Below, one piece after another: positions 52,987 through 62,417 of a DNA stretch of 64,000 nucleotides. The translations under genes were made by a program, and so were the position numbers. The notes beneath the pieces were generated by a model that had not been told where the DNA came from, did no database searches, and was given only the letters and a program-made list of their open reading frames with translations. Origin of the DNA: an uncultured bacterium (GTDB lineage Bacteria > Desulfobacterota > Syntrophorhabdia > Syntrophorhabdales > JANXAF01); assembly GCA_938084905.1 (NCBI GenBank), contig CALKEQ010000008.1, positions 1-64,000 on the forward strand, given 5' to 3'. The stretch's first letter is position 1; each line of letters begins with the position of its first letter.

Positions 52987-55103
52987 GCCCTCCTGAGTGG
53001 GAACTTTATCTTAAACCTCGTTCCCTTTGGTACGTTGTTTTCAACCTCTATAGAACCTTGATGCTCTAAAACGATGGAATTCACAATTGCAAGACCCAAT
53101 CCTGTGCCGTCTTTTTCAGTCGTAAAGTAAGGATCGAAAATCCTTGGTTTGTCTTCGTCGGGTATGCCTCTGCCATTGTCGGAAACCTCAAGATACACCG
53201 AGTTGGAATCTTTTTCCAGGCCTGTCTTTATCTCAATTACCCCATTTTCGTTTTCCAACGCTCTCACCGAATTTGTCATAAGGTTAAGTAGGATCCTTTT
53301 TATAGCTTCTCTGTCACAGATAATCTTAGGAACCTCTTCTTTCGAAAACCTGAGTGAAACAGTCGGTACCATGTTCCGATAGAGTCCTATTACCTCTTCA
53401 ACAATCTCATTCAGATTCTCCTCTTTCTTAGACTGAGGATGGGGTGTGAGTCTGGTGAGATCGTTCACTATGCCTTTTATTACTTCTGCGCATTTTATTA
53501 TGGCGCTTGTGGCCTCCTCCATTATTTCCTTCTCTTTTCCAGAAAGATTTTTGAGGAATTTCCTTCTCAGCCTTTCAGCGGAAAGGACAATGGGCGTCAA
53601 GGGGTTTTTTATCTCATGTGTCAATTTTTTTGCTACCTCTTGCCAGAGCGAGAGCCTTTCAGCCTGTAAAACATGGGTTATATCGTCTATACCTATTATA
53701 AAACCCTCTGGAGTAGTTGAGTCGCCGTAAAATGGGGTTATGGAAACCCTTATAAACATAACCTTGTTTTTTATGCTGAGTTTCAGGTCCTTTTTGACCG
53801 TTCCACCTTTTAAGCTCTTTACTTCTTTTAGAAATGAACGCATATAAGGTCTCAGATCCTGACCCAAAACCTCCTTTATCGGTCTATTTCTCCAGTCCTC
53901 TCCTTCTATTCCCAATATAGACATCGCAGCTTTATTGAGAAGCATAACGTTTCCCATTCTGTCTGTGGTTAAAATACCGGTTGCCACATTGTTAAGGATT
54001 ATCTCCATATAACGTCTCTTCTCCTCAATTTCATCCTTTGCCACTTTCAGTTGTTTTGCCATTGCGTTGAAGGCTGAAACGAGTGTTCCGATCTCGTCCT
54101 TTGCCTTATCTTCCAAACTGATATCAAATTTTCCCTTGGCGATTATTGAAACCCCCTCCTTTACCTGTTCAATGGGAACTGTTATAGCTTTTGCAAGCTT
54201 CATCCCTGCCCATGTAGAAAAGAAGATGGCTATAATCGTTATCAAGGAGAGGGGAATTAGGAAGCTATACCTTACAAGTTTCTTGTAAGCCCTTGATTTT
54301 TTGAATTCCCTTTGAAATCTACTCATCTCCTTAAATTTCTGAGCCCCTTTTATTTGGGAGCTGTGAGCTAAATAGAGAATCAATTTTTTACCACTTCCGG
54401 AAAACTGAAGAGAGGTGCCCAGTATGTGAAGCTCTCCATCATCTTGAGGAAGCGTAAAGGCCTGGATCTCCTCCGGTTTTTCCTTTAACTTTTTTCTTAT
54501 CAATTCTTCCGTCCCAGAAGGGAAAGTGCCAGAGATCCTTCGTCCTTCTTCATCGAGGAGAAGATAGTGGGCGTAACTCCCCTTCTTCATCTCCTCTTTG
54601 AGGGTTGCCTCAATCGAGGCAACTTTATCAGAATAGAGACCTTTTTTACTTTGACTTCCTATGAATGTGGCGATTTTTTTAAGTCTATGGAAAGTCTCCT
54701 CCTGATAATTCTCATAAATTTCGAATGCCGAATCGATCGCATCTTCAACCTTTTGACTGAACCATTTGTCCATACTTATCTGAAAGAATCCGGAAGCAAG
54801 AATAAAGAGGGCAAAGGATGGGATTGTAGAGATAACGAGTAATGCGGTGACAAGTTTCAGTTTGAGGGTTGAACCCCATATCCCCCTTTTCTTTTCTATG
54901 TAAGCCTTTACAAAGGTTTTTGTGATCAGGAAGACGAGAAAAAGTATGAGAAGGAGATTTACATTGAGGAGCACTATGATAAGTTTGTTTTCTTCAATGG
55001 GCAAAAACTTCTTGAAAAAGGGAAGCCGTGTCTCCACATAGATAAGGCCTAAAAAGATAGCCAAAGCGAGGATTGATAGTTTCAGTTCCTTTCTGATTTT
55101 CAT
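52983..55103 (-). CDS. NtrY-like sensor histidine kinase (TM-HAMP-PAS-HisKA-HATPase)
   Basis: WQEVAKKLTHEIKNPLTPIVLSAERLRRKF; DNGRGIPDEDKPRIFDPYFTTEKDGTGLGLAIV. Confidence 0.92.
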   Translation of the reverse strand: MKIRKELKLSILALAIFLGLIYVETRLPFFKKFLPIEENKLIIVLLNVNLLLILFLVFLITKTFVKAYIEKKRGIWGSTLKLKLVTALLVISTIPSFALFILASGFFQISMDKWFSQKVEDAIDSAFEIYENYQEETFHRLKKIATFIGSQSKKGLYSDKVASIEATLKEEMKKGSYAHYLLLDEEGRRISGTFPSGTEELIRKKLKEKPEEIQAFTLPQDDGELHILGTSLQFSGSGKKLILYLAHSSQIKGAQKFKEMSRFQREFKKSRAYKKLVRYSFLIPLSLITIIAIFFSTWAGMKLAKAITVPIEQVKEGVSIIAKGKFDISLEDKAKDEIGTLVSAFNAMAKQLKVAKDEIEEKRRYMEIILNNVATGILTTDRMGNVMLLNKAAMSILGIEGEDWRNRPIKEVLGQDLRPYMRSFLKEVKSLKGGTVKKDLKLSIKNKVMFIRVSITPFYGDSTTPEGFIIGIDDITHVLQAERLSLWQEVAKKLTHEIKNPLTPIVLSAERLRRKFLKNLSGKEKEIMEEATSAIIKCAEVIKGIVNDLTRLTPHPQSKKEENLNEIVEEVIGLYRNMVPTVSLRFSKEEVPKIICDREAIKRILLNLMTNSVRALENENGVIEIKTGLEKDSNSVYLEVSDNGRGIPDEDKPRIFDPYFTTEKDGTGLGLAIVNSIVLEHQGSIEVENNVPKGTRFKIKFPLRRA

Positions 55104-55813
55104 CCCAGGTCCCTTACCGCCACAAAGCTTATCTGTCTTTTACTTTTGTCCCCCTTTCTATAGGAAAAGAAGATATCATTGTGGCAGGATGTACAGATAT
55201 CAACGGAATGGATCTTTCTTACCCCTGAGTTGGCTAACATAGAGATGTTCGCCTCTCTTAAATCGATGTAGGTTTTTCCATTTTTAAATGTGACTATGCC
55301 TTCCCTGCCGAATTCCTTTTCAAAAATAAAAGCCAAATCCTCACCCACGTTGTAACAACACTTACAGATGGAAGGCCCAATTATGGCTTGAATCTGGGAG
55401 GGCTTTGAACCTAAGGATTCGATAAGGGCCAAAGTCTTCTCAGTGATTCTTTTCAGTGTTCCCTTGTATCCCGCATGAATAATTGCGGCCAATGGGGAGG
55501 CTGGATCCATAAGGATTATTGGGAGGCAATCAGCGCTTCTGACTATAGCAGCCGTATTTTTTTCGAGAATTATAAGAGCATCTCCATATACTGGATTTTC
55601 ACCATTTCTCACAACATGTATGGAATCGCCATGTTCTTGCCTCATCATTACAACCCTATTAAGGGAGAAAGCCTCAAGGAACGTTTTTTTGTCCTCATCC
55701 CTTTTAAGATCTGGACCCTTTTTTGTAAAGAAGCCATAAGTAAAAAGGTTAGATGACTCACCATCTATTGCATAGTACGACCAACCCCTAACTTTATAAA
55801 GAGAGTAACTCAC
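55100..55813 (-). CDS. pgeF: Multicopper polyphenol oxidase/laccase-domain purine nucleoside phosphorylase (YfiH/PgeF family)
   Basis: VRSADCLPIILMDP; AIIHAGYKGTLKRI; IGPSICKCCYNVGEDL. Confidence 0.88.
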   Translation of the reverse strand: MSYSLYKVRGWSYYAIDGESSNLFTYGFFTKKGPDLKRDEDKKTFLEAFSLNRVVMMRQEHGDSIHVVRNGENPVYGDALIILEKNTAAIVRSADCLPIILMDPASPLAAIIHAGYKGTLKRITEKTLALIESLGSKPSQIQAIIGPSICKCCYNVGEDLAFIFEKEFGREGIVTFKNGKTYIDLREANISMLANSGVRKIHSVDICTSCHNDIFFSYRKGDKSKRQISFVAVRDLG

Positions 55814-56718
55814 TTGGTTCTTTCCGAAAGATGCTTCTCTATGAACTCTTTAATATCCTTAGGTTCAGGTGCGAGGACCGAAACTTTTTCACCCTTTACC
55901 GGGTGGGGAAACTCTAAGCTCAGTGCATGAAGCAGGGGTCTTTCGGCGCAATTTTTGATCCTTTTTCCATATGTTGGATCCCCCACTATGGGATGACCTA
56001 TATAAGAAAAATGGACCCTTATCTGATGAGTTCTTCCAGTGTGAGGGTAAACCTCAACGTAAGTGAAGCCATCAAGTTCATTTATAACCCTATATTCAGT
56101 TATTGCCTCCCTTCCATTTTTTACAACTGCCATCCTCTTTCTGTCTTTAGGGTGCCTACCTATTTTTGCCACTATTTGGCCTTCTTTTTCCTTCATCGTT
56201 CCCCATACGATTGCGCGATAAACCTTCTTAACCTTTCTCTCCTTAAACATGGCTGACATTTTTTCCTGAACTTCTGAATTCTTTGCAACAACAATAGCTC
56301 CTGTTGTATCCTTGTCAAGTCTGTGGACTATTCCAGGCCTCAAAGATTTCTGATCCAAAGGAAGTTTTAAATATGCCGCAATTGCGTTTACCAGCGTTCC
56401 ATTTTTATGGCCGAAGGACGGATGAACAACGAGCCCGGCTGGTTTGTTGATTACCATCAAGAATTCGTCTTCGTAAAGGATCTGAAGGGGGATCATTTGG
56501 GGTTCCACGGCCAAAGGTTCTTCCTCAGGAATCACGCCTTCAATCAGAATACCCTTCTTCACCCTTGTAGAAGCCTTTACTTTTCCACTACCTATTCTCA
56601 CGCATCCTGCTTCTATGATGTTTTTTACCTTTGATCTTGGGAGGGAGAGTTTCTGAGACAGAAAGACGTCAAGCCGCACACCCTCTACGTCAGATTGTAT
56701 AGTGAACCTTTCACTCAT
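55810..56718 (-). CDS. rluD: RluD-family pseudouridine synthase
   Basis: INKPAGLVVHP; RPGIVHRLDKDTTGAIVVAK; HTGRTHQIRVH. Confidence 0.93.
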   Translation of the reverse strand: MSERFTIQSDVEGVRLDVFLSQKLSLPRSKVKNIIEAGCVRIGSGKVKASTRVKKGILIEGVIPEEEPLAVEPQMIPLQILYEDEFLMVINKPAGLVVHPSFGHKNGTLVNAIAAYLKLPLDQKSLRPGIVHRLDKDTTGAIVVAKNSEVQEKMSAMFKERKVKKVYRAIVWGTMKEKEGQIVAKIGRHPKDRKRMAVVKNGREAITEYRVINELDGFTYVEVYPHTGRTHQIRVHFSYIGHPIVGDPTYGKRIKNCAERPLLHALSLEFPHPVKGEKVSVLAPEPKDIKEFIEKHLSERTK

Positions 56719-58114
56719 CGGAGTCGTATTCGTTTAGTACTTTCACAAGTTCTCTCACAAGGATCTTCTCTTCATCTTCTTGGATCGTTCTAGTGTCGAA
56801 AACGACTCTCTCCTTTTCAATTCTTGCAATTATAGGAACTTCCAGACCACGTATTACTCTTTCAAACTCATTCACGCTTACCCTTTTTGGACGTACAGAA
56901 AAACCGTATGAGGGTATTTTCAGATCTGGAAATGAACCACCTCCCACCTCCGAGTAAACACCATGCGATAATATATCTGATGATCCGCACTCCTTTCTTA
57001 TAGCCCTTACGATCCTCTGAGTCCTCTTTTTTAAATAAGGGAGAGACGCTGTTAACATCCTTAGGGTAGGGATCTCTTTCTTCGCTTTTTCCTCATCCAG
57101 ATAGAGAAGGAGAGTGGCCTCCAGTGCTGCAAGTGTGAGCTTATCAGGCCTTAAAGCCCTGACAAATGGATTTTTTTTCATAAGTTCTACGTACATTTTC
57201 TTACCGATGATTATTCCAGCCTGAGGTCCACCGAGAAGTTTATCTCCGCTAAAGGATACTATATCTAATCCCTTTTTTGACTCAAAGGGTATGAGAGGTT
57301 CTCTAGTATCTGGGAAGAACTGGAGCGGACAAAAAAGGCCGCTACCTGTATCGTAGTATACGGGAATTCCGTACTTTCTTCCAAGAAGGAGAAGATCTTC
57401 ACTTTTTACATCCTCTGTGAAGCCTTTAACTATGAAGTTGCTCGTGTGGACCTTCATTATAAGAGCCGTATTCTCGTTAATGGCCTCCTCGTAGTCCCTA
57501 AGGTAGGTCCTATTTGTTGTTCCAACTTCCCTTATTTTTGCCCCGCTTTTCCTCATAACGTCCGGTATTCTGAAGGAACCCCCAATCTCCACTAACTCTC
57601 CCCTTGATACGATCACCTCTTTCCCCTCTGCAAGAGTATTTAGAACCAGGTATACGGCAGCTGCGTTGTTATTAACAATTAGAGCATCTTCTGCTTCTGT
57701 CAGCTCAGTCAAAATTTTTAGGCAGTGAACGTATCTGTCACCCCTTTTCCCTTTTGTAAGGTCGTACTCCAAATTAGTGTAGTGGGATGAGGCATCCACA
57801 ATTGCGTCAATGGCCGTTCTTGAAAGGAGGGATCTTCCAAGATTTGTATGGATTATTACGCCCGTAGCATTTATAACTTTTCTAAGACCTGGCGATACTA
57901 TCTCCCTTATCTTTTTTTCCGTTTCGGCAACTATATCCGAAATCAGAGGGACATCTAAAAGCTTGCCATTTTTTATATCTTCCCTTACCTTATCCAGGAC
58001 CTCATTCAACGCTTTCTTGATAAGGGTAGAAGGGTACTTTTCACTTATCCCTTTCCATTCCTCTTTCTGAAGGAGTGTGTCAACCTTTGGGATTTTGCTC
58101 ATAAGTTCCTGCAT
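56711..58114 (-). CDS. selA: L-seryl-tRNA(Sec) selenium transferase
   Basis: INATGVIIHTNLGRSLLS; NNNAAAVYLVLNTLA; SFSGDKLLGGPQAGIIIG. Confidence 0.95.
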   Translation of the reverse strand: MQELMSKIPKVDTLLQKEEWKGISEKYPSTLIKKALNEVLDKVREDIKNGKLLDVPLISDIVAETEKKIREIVSPGLRKVINATGVIIHTNLGRSLLSRTAIDAIVDASSHYTNLEYDLTKGKRGDRYVHCLKILTELTEAEDALIVNNNAAAVYLVLNTLAEGKEVIVSRGELVEIGGSFRIPDVMRKSGAKIREVGTTNRTYLRDYEEAINENTALIMKVHTSNFIVKGFTEDVKSEDLLLLGRKYGIPVYYDTGSGLFCPLQFFPDTREPLIPFESKKGLDIVSFSGDKLLGGPQAGIIIGKKMYVELMKKNPFVRALRPDKLTLAALEATLLLYLDEEKAKKEIPTLRMLTASLPYLKKRTQRIVRAIRKECGSSDILSHGVYSEVGGGSFPDLKIPSYGFSVRPKRVSVNEFERVIRGLEVPIIARIEKERVVFDTRTIQEDEEKILVRELVKVLNEYDSDE

Positions 58115-58161
58115 TGGGACTCCACTTATCTTGGCAATCTTAGGATAAGCCTTAACGATAA

Positions 58162-58167
58162 ATTATA
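58162..58167 (-). promoter_or_regulatory. Extended -10 element upstream of selA
   Basis: Minus strand TGG-TATAAT. Confidence 0.5.
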
Positions 58168-58225
58168 CCACCTCATAGCCAAAGATTTAAAGAAAGGGTC
58201 GGAAAGGAGCCATACTTACCTGAGA

Positions 58226-59284
58226 TCAAGCGAAAGAACTGTTCGGCTGTACCCTAAGAAGATCGATCAAGCTATCATCCGCAGGCTTAATAAGTCTAAA
58301 TTCCTGGTCAAAACCTTTTTTCTCTATTTTCACCTTAACAAGTGGCATATGCTTCCCACCTGAGTACCTCGCGCAAATTGAGCCTCCGGTCACAATATCC
58401 TTTTCCTCAACAATGCCTGTCAGAATTGTAACAGGGCTACCATGGCCAACGACTCTTATGAGGTAGTCACCTCTTTGTGCAAGGGACTCAATTGTCTCAT
58501 TTTCATCTTTGTTCCTTCCAACAATCGCCTTACAGTGAGGAGAGAGCCGAAAATGTCTCCCCACTCTGAGGAGGTTGATCTCCTTAATCGATGGATCCGG
58601 GTTATGGGAGAGTAAATCCTTCAATCTGAAGGAGTAAATAGGGTCTGTTAGGAGGCAACCGCCCGCAGGTGAGGGGTAGTCTTTAAGTCCAAATTCCTCG
58701 GCAAGTGCCATCTGTGGTTTTCTTGACCTACCTTTAATTCCGTAAAGAAGTTCCCTCTTTACAAGACCTTCCATTTCAGGGATTGTAGGTTTTAGGTTCA
58801 GTGCCGTAAGGGGCCTTAAGACATATCCCTCAAGACCAGCTTCTCTGTCGATCAAGGGAAATGTTTCCCTTCTCTGACTCATAGGTCGCTGATTGAGGAC
58901 TTCACCGGTGATTATAAAATCTGCACCTATTAGTCTCATGTACTCCTTTGCCTCTTTAAGCATGAGGATTCTGCAGTCGATACATGGGTTCATGTTTTTT
59001 CCATGCCCGTACTTTGGGTTTTTCACGATTTCTATAAACTTTTCGGCAAGATGGCAGAGTTTTACAGTGAAACCGAATTGCTCGGCTTTGGAGAAAGGAT
59101 CCTTCGAGCAACTGGACGTATCTGATATATCACAGCCAAAGTGTGTTAAAAAAGTAAGGGCAAAAACTTCAATTCCCTGCCTTAACAGAACGAGTATTGC
59201 AAGGGTGCTATCAAGACCACCTGAATAAAGTGCTACAGCTTTTGGTCTTTTCTTTTCCATTGGTCCCTTAAAAACTGCCTTCAA
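58226..59284 (-). CDS. PP-loop ATPase, ThiI/MnmA-like tRNA thiolation family
   Basis: YSGGLDST; NPCIDCRILMLKEAKEYM; TGEVLNQRPMSQ; GGCLLTDP. Confidence 0.78.
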   Translation of the reverse strand: MKAVFKGPMEKKRPKAVALYSGGLDSTLAILVLLRQGIEVFALTFLTHFGCDISDTSSCSKDPFSKAEQFGFTVKLCHLAEKFIEIVKNPKYGHGKNMNPCIDCRILMLKEAKEYMRLIGADFIITGEVLNQRPMSQRRETFPLIDREAGLEGYVLRPLTALNLKPTIPEMEGLVKRELLYGIKGRSRKPQMALAEEFGLKDYPSPAGGCLLTDPIYSFRLKDLLSHNPDPSIKEINLLRVGRHFRLSPHCKAIVGRNKDENETIESLAQRGDYLIRVVGHGSPVTILTGIVEEKDIVTGGSICARYSGGKHMPLVKVKIEKKGFDQEFRLIKPADDSLIDLLRVQPNSSFA

Positions 59285-59389
59285 GAATGAAATCTTTTTG
59301 CCCGTTCTCTTTTTTCGAGTAAAAAAGTGCTAAAAAATTCTACAACACTTAACTTTTTCCTTCAACGGAATGCTCCCTTGCCGATGATG

Positions 59390-59517
59390 CCTTATATTTG
59401 TGATAAGGTGAAAAAAGGCCTTTTGAGAACCTTTAAGGTTCTTTCCGGTACATTAAACTTTAGAAATTTTCGCCAAAGCGGACTCTTCCCTTTTGGTGAC
59501 TTAAAAAAGTACCGGAA
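59390..59517 (-). other. Candidate structured RNA/leader element
   Basis: Several inverted repeats: CCTTAT/ATAAGG, AGAACCTT-T-AAGGTTCT, TTCCGGTAC/GTACCGGAA with inner CGCCAAAG/TTTTGGTG. Confidence 0.35.
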
Positions 59518-59582
59518 GGGGAATCCCGTTTCAGAAGGCAACCATCTTTGTGAAGTACCTTTTTCAAGTTTTTCGCCTGATT

Positions 59583-60284
59583 CTAATAGCTCTCCTCTTT
59601 TAAAATTTCACCTTTTACACTTACGGTTCGAACCTTAACTGGAATTTCGACTCCCGCTTTTTTTCTCGCCTCCAAAACGACGTTCGTTAAACCTTTACAG
59701 CATGGAACTTCCATTATAGCTACTTCTATAGCCTCCACGTTTCTTTTTTCCAAGATCTCGCTTAGCTTCTGGACGTATAGTCCAGTAGGATCGAATTTGG
59801 GACATCCCATCATTATTCTTCTTTCAGGCAGAAGATCGGTATGCAAATTTGGATAGGCAACTGCGACACAGTCAGCGCAAACAAGAATTTTGGCTTTTTC
59901 CAAAAAAGGGGCAGATACGGGAATTAATCTTAACTGGATTGGCCAATGGGATAAAGCTGATTTTAAGCCAGCTGCTTTTTCTCTTAAAGGGGAAGGCTCA
60001 AGTTCCCTTACCTGATGAGAGGGGCATCCGCATGAAAGATTCTTTAGGTGCTCTTTAACCGCCTCTTCACTAAATTCCTCGGCCTCTTTTTCCACGATTT
60101 TTAACGCACCTGTTGGGCACTCTCCTATGCATGCGCCAAGACCATCGCAAAGGACCTCACTCACAAGCTTCGCCTTTCCATCGATTATAGCTATGGCTCC
60201 CTCCTGGCAAGCAAGAACGCACTTGCCACATCCTGTACAGAGATTTTCATCGATTTCCACAATTTTTCTAATTACCTTTGCCAT
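59583..60284 (-). CDS. 4Fe-4S ferredoxin-type iron-sulfur protein with Cys-rich C-terminal domain
   Basis: CTGCGKCVLACQEGA; CDGLGACIGECPTGAL. Confidence 0.88.
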   Translation of the reverse strand: MAKVIRKIVEIDENLCTGCGKCVLACQEGAIAIIDGKAKLVSEVLCDGLGACIGECPTGALKIVEKEAEEFSEEAVKEHLKNLSCGCPSHQVRELEPSPLREKAAGLKSALSHWPIQLRLIPVSAPFLEKAKILVCADCVAVAYPNLHTDLLPERRIMMGCPKFDPTGLYVQKLSEILEKRNVEAIEVAIMEVPCCKGLTNVVLEARKKAGVEIPVKVRTVSVKGEILKEESY

Positions 60285-60307
60285 CCTTTCCCTCCTTTCA
60301 GCATAAA

Positions 60308-60348
60308 AGAATAAACCTTTTCCAATAAGTTTCCTTGATTTTGATCAA
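60308..60348 (-). promoter_or_regulatory. FNR/CRP-type site TTGAT-N4-ATCAA with downstream -10 TATTCT
   Basis: Box 60335-60348; minus-strand TATTCT 60308-60313; centre about -41 from the inferred TSS. Confidence 0.55.
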
Positions 60349-60498
60349 ATTTTCTTAGCATATCTCCTCTTTCAGGAGCCTTAAACCTTGGCAGATCAGA
60401 TGGAAGACGGGTTTGAGAATTTTTTTGCTCACAAAAAAGGTGAATTCAGATGAAAATCTGGTTAAACTGACTTTAGTTGAGGTTAATGGAGGAGTGCT

Positions 60499-61527
60499 AT
60501 GAAAGCTATGGTTTTGGATGGAGTCTACGACCTAAGGAAAACGAGGAACCCTCTAAAGCTTCAGGATCTTCCCATTCCAGAAATAGGAGAGGACGAAATT
60601 CTCCTTAAGGTAAGCGCTTGTGGAGTATGCCACACAGAGATCGATGAGATTGAGGGGAGGACGCAGCCGAGAAAATTTCCCATAGTTCTTGGACATCAGA
60701 TAGTGGGCCGTGTGGTGAAAAAGGGGAGAGAGGTCTCTAACCTGAAGGAGGGGGATAGAGTTGGTGTCGGGTGGATAGGGTCCTCATGCGGGAAGTGTAA
60801 GTTTTGCAAAGAAGGGCTTGAAAACCTTTGTGACTATTTTGTTGCCACAGGAAGAGACATTGACGGAGGCTACGCTGAATACACAAAAGTTAAGGGGGAT
60901 TTTGCATTTAGGATACCCGAATCATTTTCAGATGAAGAAGCGGCGCCGCTACTATGTGCCGGAGCGATAGGATATAGGGCTTTAAAGCTTACGGGAATGA
61001 AAGATGGAGATTCACTAGGTCTTATAGGATTTGGGGCCTCCGCTCATCTGGTTCTCCAGATGGCAAGGTACCTTTTCCCCTCATCCCAGCTTTTCGTTTT
61101 TGCGAGGAGTAAAAGTGAGAGAGATTTTGCAATGGAGCTTGGTGCGTACTGGTCAGGCGATATTGACGAAGAGCCTCCAATGAAATTGGCCTGCGCAATA
61201 GATACCACACCTGTGTGGAGGCCGGTAATTTACGGACTTAGAAATCTTAAAAAAGGTGGGAGGCTTGTTATAAACGCAATTCGAAAAGAGGAGACTGATA
61301 AGGACGTGCTCCTCAGTTTAAGATACGAGGAGCACCTATGGCTGGAAAAAGAAATAAAGTCGGTGGCAAATGTATCTAGAAAGGATATAGAGGAGTTTCT
61401 CATTTTGGCGGAAAAAATTCCAGTAAGGGTTGAATTTCAACTCTATGAGCTAACATCAGCAAATGAGGCTCTGCTTGACCTAAAGGAACGTAGGATACGT
61501 GGGGCAAAGGTTTTAAAAATAGGGTAA
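60499..61527 (+). CDS. Zinc-dependent alcohol dehydrogenase
   Basis: CGVCHTEIDEIEG; GHQIVGRVV; CGKCKFCKEGLENLC. Confidence 0.92.
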   Translation: MKAMVLDGVYDLRKTRNPLKLQDLPIPEIGEDEILLKVSACGVCHTEIDEIEGRTQPRKFPIVLGHQIVGRVVKKGREVSNLKEGDRVGVGWIGSSCGKCKFCKEGLENLCDYFVATGRDIDGGYAEYTKVKGDFAFRIPESFSDEEAAPLLCAGAIGYRALKLTGMKDGDSLGLIGFGASAHLVLQMARYLFPSSQLFVFARSKSERDFAMELGAYWSGDIDEEPPMKLACAIDTTPVWRPVIYGLRNLKKGGRLVINAIRKEETDKDVLLSLRYEEHLWLEKEIKSVANVSRKDIEEFLILAEKIPVRVEFQLYELTSANEALLDLKERRIRGAKVLKIG

Positions 61528-61542
61528 TACGTGGAATTTCTC

Positions 61543-62313
61543 TTAGGTTTCCCTTAATATCCTTTCAGGACACGTAAGAACAGAGTACCTATAGCTAGTT
61601 GCATGACATATAAGGCTAATCTCAGCCTCTTTGGCCAAAGCGAATGCCCTTCCAGTTGCCGAATGTCTCGAAACAACAATAGGGACACCCATCCTTGAAG
61701 CCTTTATCACCATTTCTGAAGAGATCCTTCCAGTTGTAATCAGTACCTTTTCTCTTGGGTCTATCCCGGTAAGCAGACATTCTCCCATTATCTTATCTAC
61801 AGTGTTGTGTCTTCCCACATCCTCCGACATAACCAGTATCTTTCCATCTTCAGCGAGGGCAGAGGCATGTACCCCTCCGCTGATTTTGAATAGTTCCACC
61901 TTCTTATTGAATTCTCTCATGAGGTTAAGCACGTCAGCTTGTCCGATCTTCTTTTTAGATTCGGTCTTTCTAACTTCCGTATCGAATACGGATCCTCCTC
62001 CGCACCCGGTGGTAAGTGTTCTTTTTTCGGGAGGTTTAAAATCCGTGTTCTTTATGCGCACATCCACAACCCCTTCCTCCTCGCAAACCCTAAGAACTAG
62101 AACGTCTTCGACTCCTTTGATTATGCCCTCCAGATAGAGGAAGCCGAGTACAAGGCAGTTCGTCTTTATAGGCGTACACTGAATGGTGACAAGCTCCTCT
62201 CCGTTAACGTAAAGTACAAATGGTACTTCTTTTGGGATCGAGATGGAGCCTTGAGTGAAGGCTCCTCTTTCGTATTTAATGTACGGAACGTCTTTTACGA
62301 TCGCCTCTTCCAT
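61543..62313 (-). CDS. fdhD: Formate dehydrogenase accessory sulfurtransferase FdhD
   Basis: TTGCGGGSVF; GGVHASALAE; EDVGRHNTVDKI; start re-placed at ATG 62313. Confidence 0.92.
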   Translation of the reverse strand: MEEAIVKDVPYIKYERGAFTQGSISIPKEVPFVLYVNGEELVTIQCTPIKTNCLVLGFLYLEGIIKGVEDVLVLRVCEEEGVVDVRIKNTDFKPPEKRTLTTGCGGGSVFDTEVRKTESKKKIGQADVLNLMREFNKKVELFKISGGVHASALAEDGKILVMSEDVGRHNTVDKIMGECLLTGIDPREKVLITTGRISSEMVIKASRMGVPIVVSRHSATGRAFALAKEAEISLICHATSYRYSVLTCPERILRET

Positions 62314-62329
62314 CTCTAGATGCTGGAAA

Positions 62330-62358
62330 AGTATAGCTGGCAGTAATTGGCTTGTCAA
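62330..62358 (-). promoter_or_regulatory. fdhD promoter
   Basis: Minus strand TTGACA - N17 - TATACT. Confidence 0.75.
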
Positions 62359-62373
62359 GAAAACGTAGGAATC

Positions 62374-62403
62374 TTGATATTTTAGCTGCTAAAATGGTAT
62401 TCT
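62374..62403 (+). promoter_or_regulatory. rrf2 promoter with operator-like palindrome in the spacer
   Basis: TTGATA - N18 - TATTCT; ATTTTAG-CTG-CTAAAAT at 62379-62395. Confidence 0.65.
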
Positions 62404-62417
62404 AATGAGAAAGGGCT

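Noticed and set aside
61631-62137. 168-aa plus-strand ORF
   Set aside because: Antisense shadow of fdhD; low-complexity Ser/Thr/Pro composition.
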